Part shown: positions 39,543-48,449 of the stretch, in pieces
How positions within the stretch are numbered: position 1 is the stretch's first letter
Layout of the letters: every line of letters starts with the position of its first letter
Assembly (NCBI GenBank): GCA_016870155.1
Contig: VGCE01000004.1
Coordinates: 124,001-188,000, forward strand
DNA from: Actinomycetota bacterium
Lineage (GTDB): Bacteria > Actinomycetota > Thermoleophilia > Miltoncostaeales > Miltoncostaeaceae
Length of the DNA: 64,000 nt
Reading direction: 5' to 3'
The notes under the pieces: generated by a model
Databases searched by the model: none
Seen by the model: the letters and a program-made list of their open reading frames with translations, nothing else
Told to the model about the DNA's origin: nothing
Made by a program: the position numbers and the translations under genes

Positions 39543-40787
39543 ATGCACCCTTGCAGCGACGTCATCGTGCTGGGCGCGGGCCCCGCAGGGCTCGCCGCCG
39601 CGCTGCGCGCGGTGCGATCCGGGGCGTCCGTCACCGTGGTGGAGGCCGCCGACGAGGTGGGCGGCCTGTGCCGCACCTTTCAGTCGGATGGCTGCCGCTA
39701 CGACATGGGCGGGCACATCCCGTTCTTCCGCACCGACGATCGCGTGGCCTGGGCCGAGGACATCCTGGGTGACGACCTCATCTGGGTCGACCGCCCCGTG
39801 GCCCGCGTGGTGGACGGCACGGTGCGCCCCGGCCGCTACATCGACCAGCACCCCGGCCTGGTGACCGGCGCCACGGCACCCGACGGCACCGCGGCCGGGG
39901 AGTTCGGGGCGACCGTGGGTCCGGGGTTCCGCGACCGCACCATGCGCCGGTACCTCGAAAAGGTGGACGGCTGGCCCCTCGAGGTGATCTCGGCCGACCG
40001 CGCCGTGAAGCTGCGCGACGAGCAGCGCGCGCCCGAGGGCTTCTGGTTCCCGCCGGGCGGCATCGGATCGCTTATGCAGTCCATGGAGCAGGCGCTGCGC
40101 GACGAGGGCGCCCACGTGCAGCTGTCCACGCCCATGACGGGCCTGCGCCACGCGGCCGGGCGCGTCAGCGCCGTCGAGGTGGGCGGCGCGGCACCCGGGG
40201 TGATCCGCGCCGACGCGGTCATCTCTGCCATCAGCCCCGGCCTGGTGGTGCGCGCCGCAACCCCACACGCCCCCGAGGGCCTGCTGCCCCCCATCACCAT
40301 GCGGGCGGTGGCGCTGGTGTACCTCATCGCCGATCGTGATCCGCTCTCCGACGAGGCGTGGATCCAGGTGGATGACCCGCGCGTGCCGTTTTCGCGCGTC
40401 GCGGAGTTCGTCAACTGGGACGCCGGCATGGTGCCGGCCGGGCGCACGGTGCTATGCGCCGAGGTATACGGCACCGGCGCCGACGACGACCCGTGGTGGT
40501 CGCTCGACGACGATTCGCTGTCGCGGGCCGTGGCCGATTCACTGGCCGACCCGCTGGGCTGGGTGGATGACCCGTCGCAGTTCCGTGCACTGCGGGTGGT
40601 GCGCATGCCGCGCGCCTATCCGCTGGTGGAGGCCTGGCGCATTCGCGAGGCCATGCTTGCCCCCACGTGGCTGGCGTCGCTCGACGGCCTCGAGCTCGCC
40701 CGCGGCGGCACGGTGGTCACCGCCATCGAGGCCGGGGAGTCAGCCGCCGACCGCGCGGGTGGCGCGGTGATGGCGGGCGCCGCGTGA
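39543..40787 (+). CDS. FAD-dependent oxidoreductase (protoporphyrinogen oxidase/amine oxidase-like)
   Basis: 414 residues. The dinucleotide fold is VLGAGPAGLAAALRAV with VVEAADEVGGLCRTF, followed by YDMGGHIPFFRTDD, similar to NAD(P)-binding Rossmann amine oxidases, HemY-like and UDP-galactopyranose mutase-like proteins. The substrate cannot be named. It is the first of four overlapping genes with glcD, glcE and glcF, and is divergent from the heme/oxidase block. A heme role is possible, since no other protoporphyrinogen oxidase is in view. Confidence 0.75.
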   Translation: MHPCSDVIVLGAGPAGLAAALRAVRSGASVTVVEAADEVGGLCRTFQSDGCRYDMGGHIPFFRTDDRVAWAEDILGDDLIWVDRPVARVVDGTVRPGRYIDQHPGLVTGATAPDGTAAGEFGATVGPGFRDRTMRRYLEKVDGWPLEVISADRAVKLRDEQRAPEGFWFPPGGIGSLMQSMEQALRDEGAHVQLSTPMTGLRHAAGRVSAVEVGGAAPGVIRADAVISAISPGLVVRAATPHAPEGLLPPITMRAVALVYLIADRDPLSDEAWIQVDDPRVPFSRVAEFVNWDAGMVPAGRTVLCAEVYGTGADDDPWWSLDDDSLSRAVADSLADPLGWVDDPSQFRALRVVRMPRAYPLVEAWRIREAMLAPTWLASLDGLELARGGTVVTAIEAGESAADRAGGAVMAGAA

Positions 40788-42226
40788 CCACCACGGCGGG
40801 CGCGCTGGCCGACCAACTGCGCCACCTGCTGGGGCCCGATCGGCTGCTCGAGGGCGACCTCGCCCGCAACCTCTACTCGCACGACGGGTCGATCGTGGGG
40901 GGTGACTGCGGAATCGTGGCCCTGCCCGAGACCACCGACGAGGTGGCCGCCTGCATGCGCATGGCGCACGAAGCGGGCGTGGACGTGGTGCCGCGCGGGT
41001 CGGGCACGGGGCTCACCGGCGGGGCGGTGCCGCTGGAGGGGGGCCTGGTCATCTCGCTCGCGCGCATGCGAGCGATGGGCGAAGTGGATGTGGCCAACTC
41101 GTGCATGTGGGTGCAGCCCGGCGTGCTGAACCTGGACGTCAGCACGGCCATCGCGCATCTGGGCCTGCACTACGCGCCCGACCCATCCAGCCAGCAGGCC
41201 TGCTCGATCGGCGGCAACGTGGGCACCAACGCCGGCGGCCCCCACTGCCTTGCCTACGGCGTGACCGTGCAGCACGTGCTGGGCGTGGAGATGGTGCGGC
41301 CCGACGGCCAGGTGGTGGTGCTCGGCGGCGTGGCGCCCGACCCTCCCGGCTACGACCTGCGCGGCGTGGTGGTGGGCGCCGAGGGCACGGTGGGCGTGGT
41401 CACCCGCGTGCTGCTGCGCCTCACCCCGCTGCCCCCCGACGTGCGCACCATGCTGCTTGACTTCCTGAGCGTGTCGGACGCCTCGGCCGTGGTGCAGGCC
41501 GTCATCGCCGCCGGGGTGATCCCGGCCGCCCTCGAGATGATGGACCGCAACATGGCGATGGCGGTGGAGGAGTTCGTGCACGCGGGGCTTCCCACCGATG
41601 CCGCCGCGCTGCTTCTGGTGGAGGTGGACGGCACGCCCGCCGAGGTGGAGACGGCCACCGCGGTGGTGGAGCACGTGGCGCGCGAGCACGGCGTGCGCAC
41701 GGTGCGGGTGGCGCAGGATGAAGAGGAGCGCGCGCTGCTGTGGAAGGCGCGCAAGACGGCCTTCGGTGCCGTGGCCCGCGTGAAGCCCTCGTACTACCTG
41801 CACGACTGCGTGGTGCCGCGCACCCGCCTGGTCGAGATCATGGAGGCCATCGGCGAGATCACCGAGCGCGAGGGCGTGATGTGCCTCAACGTCTTCCACG
41901 CGGGCGACGGCAACCTGCACCCCATCATCGCGCTCGACCGCAGCGACCCCGACGAGACGGCGCGGGCCATGAGCGCCGGCGACCAGATCGTGCGGGCGTG
42001 CGTGGCCATGGGCGGCACGCTCAGCGGCGAGCACGGCATCGGCGTGGAGAAACGCGACTACATGCCGCTGGTGTTCGACCACGACGACCTCGAGGCGCAG
42101 GCGTGCGTGCGCCGGGCCTTCGACCCCGATGGGCGCATGAACCCCGACAAGGTGCTGCCCACCGGAACCCGCTGCGGCGAGGTGGGCCTGGCCGACACCC
42201 AGGTGCCGGAGGGCACGTGGATCTGA
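40784..42226 (+). CDS. glcD: FAD-linked glycolate/lactate dehydrogenase, GlcD subunit
   Basis: 480 residues from GTG 40784 (GTGA overlap). FAD-binding PCMH domain: VVPRGSGTGLTGGAVPLEGG, SIGGNVGTNAGGPHCLAYGV and VVGAEGTVGVVTRVLLRL. C-terminal substrate domain: NVFHAGDGNLHPII and LSGEHGIGVEKRDYM. It oxidises glycolate or a related 2-hydroxyacid as part of GlcDEF, passing electrons to GlcF and the quinone pool. Confidence 0.93.
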   Translation: MTTTAGALADQLRHLLGPDRLLEGDLARNLYSHDGSIVGGDCGIVALPETTDEVAACMRMAHEAGVDVVPRGSGTGLTGGAVPLEGGLVISLARMRAMGEVDVANSCMWVQPGVLNLDVSTAIAHLGLHYAPDPSSQQACSIGGNVGTNAGGPHCLAYGVTVQHVLGVEMVRPDGQVVVLGGVAPDPPGYDLRGVVVGAEGTVGVVTRVLLRLTPLPPDVRTMLLDFLSVSDASAVVQAVIAAGVIPAALEMMDRNMAMAVEEFVHAGLPTDAAALLLVEVDGTPAEVETATAVVEHVAREHGVRTVRVAQDEEERALLWKARKTAFGAVARVKPSYYLHDCVVPRTRLVEIMEAIGEITEREGVMCLNVFHAGDGNLHPIIALDRSDPDETARAMSAGDQIVRACVAMGGTLSGEHGIGVEKRDYMPLVFDHDDLEAQACVRRAFDPDGRMNPDKVLPTGTRCGEVGLADTQVPEGTWI

Positions 42227-43287
42227 GGCCGGCAGATCGCGATGAGCTGGCCGGCATGCTGCGGGCCGCCACGGCCGAGGGGCGCGTGCTGGACATCCGC
42301 GGCAGCGGCCTGCACGCCCGCCGCGGGCATCCCTTCACGGCCGACGACGTGCTGCACGCCACGGGGCTCACGCGGGTGGTGGACTACGTGCCCGAGGACA
42401 TGACCATCACGGTGGAGGGCGGCGTGACCGTGGGCGAGGTGCTGCGCCTGGCCGGCGAGCGCGGGCAGGGCTGGCCGCAGGCGCCGTCGCAGCCCGCGGC
42501 CACCGTGGGCGGCGTGCTGGCCGCGGCGGCCGGCGGCCGCAGGCGCCTCAGGTTCGGGCCCATCCGCGACTCGCTGCTCGAGGTGGTGGTGGCCACGGGC
42601 GACGGGCGCATCGTGAAGGGCGGGGGTCGTACCGTGAAGTCGGTCACCGGGTACGACCTGCCGCGCCTGCTCACCGGGTCGCTCGGCACCCTCGGGGTGA
42701 TCGTGCAGGCCACGCTGCGCCTGTGGCCTCTTCCCATGGCCGAGCGGTGGTTCACGACGCGCGGTGACGCGGACGAAATGCTCGACCTGGCCCAGGGGGT
42801 GCTGGCCGACCTGCACCGCCCCACCGCCGTGGTGGCCGGCCCGACGTCGCTGCACGTGTGCCTCACCGGCGTGCCCGACGACGTGGTGGCGCCGGCCGGC
42901 ATGGTGGACGCCTTCGAGCCGGGCGGGCCCGGGGCGGGTACCGTCGGGTCGCCCGCCGGCACGGTGGAGGCGAGCGTGCCCCCGGCGGCGCTGCCGGCGC
43001 TCGCACGCCAGCTGGTGGCGGACGGCTTCGACTACGAGGCGTGGATGGGCACGGGCATCTGCCGCGCGAGGGTGTCCGCGCCTGAGGACGTGCAGGCCGT
43101 GCGGGGCATGGCGACGGCGCACCATGGCCATGCCCAGGTGATCGACGGCGACGACGCCATGAGAACCGACCCCTTCGGACCCCTGCCCGCGGGCGCCGAC
43201 ATCATGCAGCGCATCCGGGCGTCGTTCGACCCCGCGGGCATCCTCTGCCCCGGGCGCTTCGCGGCCGCCGACCCGGTGCCGGCATGA
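42217..43287 (+). CDS. glcE: Glycolate oxidase FAD-binding subunit GlcE
   Basis: 356 residues from GTG 42217, overlapping glcD by 10 bases. It has a single FAD-binding PCMH domain: VLDIRGSGLHARRG, TITVEGGVTVGEVLRLAG, PAATVGGVLAAAAGG, VKGGGRTVKSVTGYDLPRLL. The C terminus closes with RIRASFDPAGILCPGRF. It is the second flavin subunit of the complex. Confidence 0.92.
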   Translation: MDLRPADRDELAGMLRAATAEGRVLDIRGSGLHARRGHPFTADDVLHATGLTRVVDYVPEDMTITVEGGVTVGEVLRLAGERGQGWPQAPSQPAATVGGVLAAAAGGRRRLRFGPIRDSLLEVVVATGDGRIVKGGGRTVKSVTGYDLPRLLTGSLGTLGVIVQATLRLWPLPMAERWFTTRGDADEMLDLAQGVLADLHRPTAVVAGPTSLHVCLTGVPDDVVAPAGMVDAFEPGGPGAGTVGSPAGTVEASVPPAALPALARQLVADGFDYEAWMGTGICRARVSAPEDVQAVRGMATAHHGHAQVIDGDDAMRTDPFGPLPAGADIMQRIRASFDPAGILCPGRFAAADPVPA

Positions 43288-44483
43288 GCACCGGTTGGAC
43301 GCCGGGCCTCCCGGCCCCCACGCACGACGACCTCAACACCTGCGTGCAGTGCGGGCTCTGCCTACCGGCGTGCCCCACGTTCCGCATCACCGGCCTCGAG
43401 ACATCGTCGCCGCGGGGGCGCATCGCCGCCATGCGCGCGGTGCAAGCGGGGCAGGCCACGGTGGAGGGCGACTTCACGCGCTTTACCGACGAGTGCCTGG
43501 CCTGCCGCGCGTGCGAGGCCGCGTGCCCGTCGTCGGTTCCGTACGGACGCCTCATCGAGGCCGCGCGCATCCAGACCGAGGCCGCGCGCCCCGCCGCCGA
43601 TCGCGCCGTGCGCCGCCTGGGCATCGTCGGGGTGATGGGCCACCGGCGCATGGTGCGCCTGATGGGCACGGGGCTCGCCATCACGCAGGCACTGCGCATC
43701 GACCGCCTGCTGCCCAAGCGACTGCGCCTGGCCACGCCCCGGGTGACCCTGCGCGGCATGCGCATGCCGCTGCCGGCATCGAGCGGCGAGGGACCCACCG
43801 CGATGCTGCTCACCGGATGCGTGATGGACATCGCCTTCCGCCCCGCCCACCAGGCCACCATCGATGCCCTGGTGCGCGCGGGCTACCGGGCGGTGGTCCC
43901 CGGGGGCGGCGGATGCTGCGGTGCGCTGGCCACGCACGCGGGCGAACTCGGGTCGGCCCGCGACTTGGCCCGCAAGCGCATCGCCGAGCTGGAGCAGGCC
44001 GAGGTGATCGTGGTGGACAGCGCCGGCTGCAGCGCGCACATGCGCACCTACGGCCACCTGCTGGCGGATGACCCGGCATGGGCACCGCGTGCGCAGGCCG
44101 TGGCCGCGAAGGTGCGAGACGCCGTGGAGATCGACGCCCCGCCCGGCCGCCCCGTGGACGGCCGCGTGGCCGTGCACGACGCCTGCCACCACCTTCACGC
44201 CCAGGGCATCGGGCCCGAGGTGCGCCGCACGCTGCGCGCGGCGGGCGCCACCTGCGTGGACCTCGGCGACGGTGGACGTTGCTGCGGCGCCGCCGGCATC
44301 TACAACGTGCTCGAGCCCGGCATCGCTGGTGAGCTGGGAGAGCAGAAGGCGCGCGCGATCATCGCCACCGGCGCCCCGGTGGTTGCCGTGGCCAACCCGG
44401 GTTGCGCCATACAGATCCGCAACCACCTGCGGGCAATGGGGTCGCGCGTGCAGGTGCGCCACCCCCTCGAGATCGTGGACTGA
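43284..44483 (+). CDS. glcF: Glycolate oxidase iron-sulfur subunit GlcF
   Basis: 399 residues, ATGA overlap with glcE. Two [4Fe-4S] ferredoxin clusters, CVQCGLCLPACPT and CLACRACEAACPS, then two CCG domains (GGGGCCGALATHAG and GGRCCGAAGIYN, each with a following Cys). It passes electrons from the flavin subunits to quinone at the membrane. It resembles the CCG subunit at 570 in its C-terminal half. Confidence 0.93.
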   Translation: MSTGWTPGLPAPTHDDLNTCVQCGLCLPACPTFRITGLETSSPRGRIAAMRAVQAGQATVEGDFTRFTDECLACRACEAACPSSVPYGRLIEAARIQTEAARPAADRAVRRLGIVGVMGHRRMVRLMGTGLAITQALRIDRLLPKRLRLATPRVTLRGMRMPLPASSGEGPTAMLLTGCVMDIAFRPAHQATIDALVRAGYRAVVPGGGGCCGALATHAGELGSARDLARKRIAELEQAEVIVVDSAGCSAHMRTYGHLLADDPAWAPRAQAVAAKVRDAVEIDAPPGRPVDGRVAVHDACHHLHAQGIGPEVRRTLRAAGATCVDLGDGGRCCGAAGIYNVLEPGIAGELGEQKARAIIATGAPVVAVANPGCAIQIRNHLRAMGSRVQVRHPLEIVD

Positions 44484-44510
44484 CCGACCGCACCCGGTAC
44501 GGTGCGCGGG

Positions 44511-45611
44511 ATGCCCCGCCGCGCACTCGCATCGGCCGCCGACTGGATCGCCCGGCGGTCCGGCATGACATCCCGCGATGAGCGCCGCCTCGTGCGCGCC
44601 GCATACGCGGCGATCCTCAACCGCGATCCCACGGGCGATGAGGTGGCCCACTGGGCCGGGCGCCTGCGCGAGGGCATGCCGTGGGCCAGGTTCCTCACGC
44701 TGCTTCGCAACTCGCCCGAGGCTGCCGGCGCCGGGGCGTCGGCGCTGTCGCGCCTCGACGGCGTCATCGAGGTATCCCTCCTCGTGGACGATCCCCTGCC
44801 GGGCCACCCCCTGCGCTTCAGCGCATCGACCGCCGACACGGTGCTGCTGCCGTCGCTGCTCGACACGGGCGGAGCATGGGAGCCGCACATTACCCGCGCG
44901 GTACGCGCCCTCTGCGGCCCCGGTGACCGCGCCGTCGACGCGGGCGCCAACTCCGGGTACTTCACCGTGCTCATGGGGGCGCTCACCGGCGACGGAGGTT
45001 GCGTGGTGGCGCTGGAGCCGGCCGATGAGCCACGTCGCTGGTGCGAGCGCAATGCACGGCTCAACGGCCACGACCGCACCACGGTGCTGCCCCTCGCGCT
45101 CTGGAGCGAGCCCACCACGCTGCAGGTGCGCGCCGTGCCGTGGGCCACCACGGCCGCACATGTGGTGACCGACCCCCGGGTTCCCCTCGGCGAGGGCGAG
45201 GTGGCCACCGACGTGCCCTGCACCAGCCTCGACGCCCTGCAGGCCGACGGCGCGTTCGATGGTGGACGCCTGTCGCTGGTGAAGCTGGTGGTGCAGGGCA
45301 GCGAGCCCCAGGCGCTGCGCGGGATGCGCAACGTGGTGACCCGCCACCAGCCGGCGATCATCTGCCATGTGAACGCCGTGTGCCTGCAGGCCCTGGGCCA
45401 GGGGCCGGCCGACGTCGCGCGCGAGATCGATGCCCTCGGATACCGGGCCCTCATGCTGCCCAAGGACCACCAGCGCGCATGGGCCGCCGCGCTACCCGCG
45501 GCCACCGCTCACCCGCAGCTCGGCCTGCGCGAGGTCACCGACCTCCCGGCGGTCATCGCCGCCTCGCCCGCCGCCGATGACCCCGTCGACATCGTCGCCC
45601 TTCCCCGGTGA
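44511..45611 (+). CDS. DUF4214 - FkbM methyltransferase fusion
   Basis: 366 residues from ATG 44511. Residues about 28-75 (AAYAAILNRDPTGDEVAHWA, then ARFLTLLRNSPEA) match a DUF4214 helical repeat, usually found in surface or S-layer-associated proteins. Residues about 135-330 are a class I SAM methyltransferase of the FkbM type, with motif I DAGANSGYFTVLMGAL and EPADEPRRWCERNARLN. It probably O-methylates a surface sugar, in line with the acylation genes downstream. Confidence 0.8.
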   Translation: MPRRALASAADWIARRSGMTSRDERRLVRAAYAAILNRDPTGDEVAHWAGRLREGMPWARFLTLLRNSPEAAGAGASALSRLDGVIEVSLLVDDPLPGHPLRFSASTADTVLLPSLLDTGGAWEPHITRAVRALCGPGDRAVDAGANSGYFTVLMGALTGDGGCVVALEPADEPRRWCERNARLNGHDRTTVLPLALWSEPTTLQVRAVPWATTAAHVVTDPRVPLGEGEVATDVPCTSLDALQADGAFDGGRLSLVKLVVQGSEPQALRGMRNVVTRHQPAIICHVNAVCLQALGQGPADVAREIDALGYRALMLPKDHQRAWAAALPAATAHPQLGLREVTDLPAVIAASPAADDPVDIVALPR

Positions 45612-45681
45612 CGGGTCGCCCCGCGTGCCCGCGGAACCCCGGCCGCCGTATGGCTCGAGGGCATCCGCAATGATCTCGTGC

Positions 45682-46167
45682 ATGACGACCCGCGGACTCG
45701 CCATCATCGCCGCCGCCTCGCTGGCCCCCGCTGCAGGCGCGATCGGGACCCCCCTCCCGGACCACCTCATCCGCCCCGGCGTGGGTGCGGGGGGGGTGAG
45801 ACTCGGCATGAGCGAGGGCCAGGTGCTGAAGGTGCTGGGCCAGCCCGCCAAGCGCGTGCCGCGCACGACCGAACTCGGAGCCTTCATCGACCTCTCATGG
45901 CCCGGACTCACCGTGAGGCGCTGGGACGGTCCCGGTGGGCGCGTGGTGAACATCGAGGTCACCGACCGGGGAATCCGCATGCGCAACGACATCGGCGTGG
46001 GGTCCACGCGCGCGGCCGTGCGCACGGCCTTCCCCAAGGGCAACTGCGACGAGTCGCCGCGGCTGTGCATGATCGGCAAGGCGTTGCCCGGGAACACGGT
46101 CACCACCATCCGCTTCGGGCGCACCAGTCGCGTGACCGAGGTCAGCGTGGGGCGCGTCATCGACTAG
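45682..46167 (+). CDS. Secreted BamE/SmpA-like fold protein
   Basis: 161 residues from ATG 45682 (ATG 45670 also possible). Signal peptide of about 20 residues. The motif RLGMSEGQVLKVLGQPAKR (about 43-61) is typical of the two-helix start of BamE-like domains, and the second half GVGSTRAAVRTAFPKGNC repeats it. Two cysteines (GNC and RLC) could form a disulfide. Function unknown. Confidence 0.7.
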   Translation: MTTRGLAIIAAASLAPAAGAIGTPLPDHLIRPGVGAGGVRLGMSEGQVLKVLGQPAKRVPRTTELGAFIDLSWPGLTVRRWDGPGGRVVNIEVTDRGIRMRNDIGVGSTRAAVRTAFPKGNCDESPRLCMIGKALPGNTVTTIRFGRTSRVTEVSVGRVID

Positions 46168-46216
46168 CGCGGCCCGGTCCGCACCCGATGTGCGTCACGC
46201 GCTAGCGTGCGGCGCC

Positions 46217-46669
46217 ATGAGCGATCACGAACCTGACTTCGGCCCGCGCGGCGACTTCAGCACGTCATGCGAGGTGGATGCGCCGCGCGAGCGGGTGTTC
46301 GCCGCATACACCGACGCCGCGGCGATCCCGCACTTCTGGGCGCCCGAGGGCGTGGAGATACCGCCCGACTCGGTCGACCTGGAGCCCGTTGCAGGTGGCG
46401 CCTTCAACATGGTGATGAAGCTCGATGACGACGAGTACCCCATGACCGGCACGTTCGCCGAGGTGGTGGAGCCCGAGTTCGTATCGTTCCACGAGCCCGG
46501 CCTGGACATCCGCTGCGTGATCTCGTTCGACGACATCGGCGACGGCCGCACGCGGGTTACCGTGCTGCAGACCAACGTGCCCGAGCAGCTGCGCGGCGAG
46601 AACGCCGAAATGGGGTTCCAGAGCAGCTTCCGCCGCCTGGCCGCTTACCTGGCGGGCGAGCCCGCCTGA
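46217..46669 (+). CDS. SRPBCC/AHSA1-family protein
   Basis: 150 residues from ATG 46217. DAPRERVFAAYTDAAAIPHFW, the GTFAEVVEPEFVSFHE strand pair and the closing GFQSSFRRLAAYLAG helix match the Aha1/START-like helix-grip fold. It binds a hydrophobic ligand; none can be named. The 3' end overlaps the converging gene by 25 bases. Confidence 0.85.
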   Translation: MSDHEPDFGPRGDFSTSCEVDAPRERVFAAYTDAAAIPHFWAPEGVEIPPDSVDLEPVAGGAFNMVMKLDDDEYPMTGTFAEVVEPEFVSFHEPGLDIRCVISFDDIGDGRTRVTVLQTNVPEQLRGENAEMGFQSSFRRLAAYLAGEPA

Positions 46670-47403
46670 CCGTCGAGCGCCCGGATCGCCTTGGCGATCT
46701 CGGCGCGGTAGAAGCCGGCAAGGGCCTCCGCGCCCGACGGCGTGAGGTGGTCGCGGTCACCCACGAACCAATCGCGGCCCGCGCTGTGGGCGCTCCAGTC
46801 GGCCACCTGGAGCCAGTCGTGGCGCGTGGCGGCCGTGCGCACCGCGGCGTTCACGCCCGATGCGAACGGCGCGATGGACTGCAGGCTGAGCCGCACCGCG
46901 CGTCTGACCCCGCGGGCCTTGGGCGTGGCCATCATGCGGTCGATGTCGTATGTGGCTCCGGCGTCGTTGTAGCCGACGTGTATCACCACGATGTCGCCGG
47001 GCGTGGGCAGCGCGCGGATCACCGAAGGGGCGCTCGGCGGGTTGGGCGGGCACGACGGGGCCACGAGGCGCCTGCATACCTTCAGGTCGAATACCGCCGA
47101 CCAGGGCCCGGTGGCCTTCGCCCGGCCACCGCTGATGTGGTCGAGGCCCGTGCCCACGGAGTCTGCGATCACCGTGACCTCCGGCACGCGGGCGGGCAGC
47201 TGGTCGCGCGTCGCCGTGCGCCCCGCGGGGCACCTGACGACGGGCTCCGCCACGCCCAGCGCGGTGAGGTCGAACTCGGCGCAGAAGCCACCGCTCATCG
47301 GCCCGGCCGTGGGCACGGTCACGCGGCGGCAGAAGGCGACCACGCCGTCGCGCGGCACCGGGTGGGTCTCACCCGCGGCGATGCGGCGCAGCCTGCCCGT
47401 CAC
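46645..47403 (-). CDS. SGNH-hydrolase-like protein, paralogue without signal peptide
   Basis: 252 residues from GTG 47403, overlapping the upstream paralogue by 4 bases. The SGNH blocks are weak but ordered: VIADSVGTGL (block I, GDS replaced by ADS), IHVGYNDAG (N block) and DRDHLTPSGAEAL (block V, D-x-x-H). The sequence is clearly a paralogue of the gene at 47400 (VCRRL.AP.CPP.PPS; D.VVI.VGYND.GATYD). It lacks a signal sequence, so it may be cytosolic or may be a duplication that lost its 5' end. Confidence 0.65.
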   Translation of the reverse strand: MTGRLRRIAAGETHPVPRDGVVAFCRRVTVPTAGPMSGGFCAEFDLTALGVAEPVVRCPAGRTATRDQLPARVPEVTVIADSVGTGLDHISGGRAKATGPWSAVFDLKVCRRLVAPSCPPNPPSAPSVIRALPTPGDIVVIHVGYNDAGATYDIDRMMATPKARGVRRAVRLSLQSIAPFASGVNAAVRTAATRHDWLQVADWSAHSAGRDWFVGDRDHLTPSGAEALAGFYRAEIAKAIRALDGQAGSPAR

Positions 47404-48437
47404 GGGTCGCGGTGGTCGCGCACCCAGGCCACGGCCTTGCGGATCTCGCGTCGGGTGAACGCGGCAAGGCCCCAGCCACCCGCCACGTTGAGGTGCACCT
47501 GGTCGGCGCCGAACCACCCCCGTCCGCGGCTGGCGGCACCCCAGTCGGCCACCTGGATTCCCAGGCCCCTCACCCCACCGCGGCGCGCCGCCGCGCGGAT
47601 GCGCTGGTTGATCTGCCGGGAGCTCGACTGCGTCTCGCGCAGGGTCATCCACACCACGCGCTTCACCCCCCGAGCGCGCAGGGCGCGCATCACCCGCCCG
47701 ACGTCATAGGTGGCGCCCCAGTCGTTGTAGCCCACGTTGATGACGGCGACGTCACCCAGCGACCCGGGCAGCGACCGCACCGACGACAGCACGCTGGGCG
47801 GGCCGGGCGGGCACGGGGCGGCGATCAGGCGCCGGCACACGCGAAGGTCATACCGCACCGAGAGCCCCGTGGCCGCGCCCTCGCGGGTGCCGGGCACCCA
47901 GTCGAACGTGGCTCCCACCGAGTCGCCGAAAACGGTGGCCTCCGGCACGTAGGCGACGAGGTCACGGCGCGCCACCGGGGCCCCGCCCATGCACGCCACC
48001 GCCACGGCCGGCTGCCCGATGGCGGTGAAGTCGGGCGCCACGCAAAAGCCACCGCTGCGGTCGGTACCCGCCCCGATGCGCGCGCGGGCCCTGAACTGAT
48101 AGACGCCGCGGGACACCACGACCGGCTTCACCCCGTGCGCCACTGTGCCGAGCCGCCACGCCTCGCGCGACCCGGCCACAGCGCGCCATGCGGTGGGCAC
48201 CGTTCCGATTGCCGCGCCATCGATGCGGTAGCGCACGGTGACGCTCATGCGCGTACCGCTGCGCGCCACCTCGGCCGACACCAGGCGCGGGTCCTGGGGC
48301 ACCGCGACGCCGGGGTCGGCGGCGACTGCCGCCGCCCCGCCCGGCGCGCCGCCCGGGGCGCCCACCGGCTGCTGACCCACTGCCACGGCGGCCGTGAGCA
48401 GCAGCAGGCAGGCGCCGGGGGCGAGCGCACGCAGGAT
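47400..48437 (-). CDS. Secreted SGNH-hydrolase-like protein, probable ATC start
   Basis: 345 residues if started at ATC 48437. The first GTG (48386) lies after the hydrophobic stretch LRALAPGACLLLLTAAVAV and would delete the signal peptide. The in-frame stop TAG is only three codons upstream, so the start must be ATC 48437 or CTG 48434. AGGTAGG ends 5 bases before the ATC. An N-terminal beta-rich domain is followed by SGNH blocks FGDSVGATFDW, INVGYNDWGATYD and ADQVHLNVAGG. It probably cleaves or transfers acyl groups on surface glycans together with the acyltransferase upstream. Confidence 0.7.
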   Translation of the reverse strand: MLRALAPGACLLLLTAAVAVGQQPVGAPGGAPGGAAAVAADPGVAVPQDPRLVSAEVARSGTRMSVTVRYRIDGAAIGTVPTAWRAVAGSREAWRLGTVAHGVKPVVVSRGVYQFRARARIGAGTDRSGGFCVAPDFTAIGQPAVAVACMGGAPVARRDLVAYVPEATVFGDSVGATFDWVPGTREGAATGLSVRYDLRVCRRLIAAPCPPGPPSVLSSVRSLPGSLGDVAVINVGYNDWGATYDVGRVMRALRARGVKRVVWMTLRETQSSSRQINQRIRAAARRGGVRGLGIQVADWGAASRGRGWFGADQVHLNVAGGWGLAAFTRREIRKAVAWVRDHRDP

Positions 48438-48442
48438 GGCGG

Positions 48443-48449
48443 CCTACCT
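48443..48449 (-). promoter_or_regulatory. Ribosome binding site of the SGNH gene pointing to an ATC start
   Basis: The minus strand reads AGGTAGG, CCGCC, ATC. The TAG inside the site is the stop of the preceding SGNH gene. Spacing is 5 bases, the same as at lysC. Confidence 0.45.
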
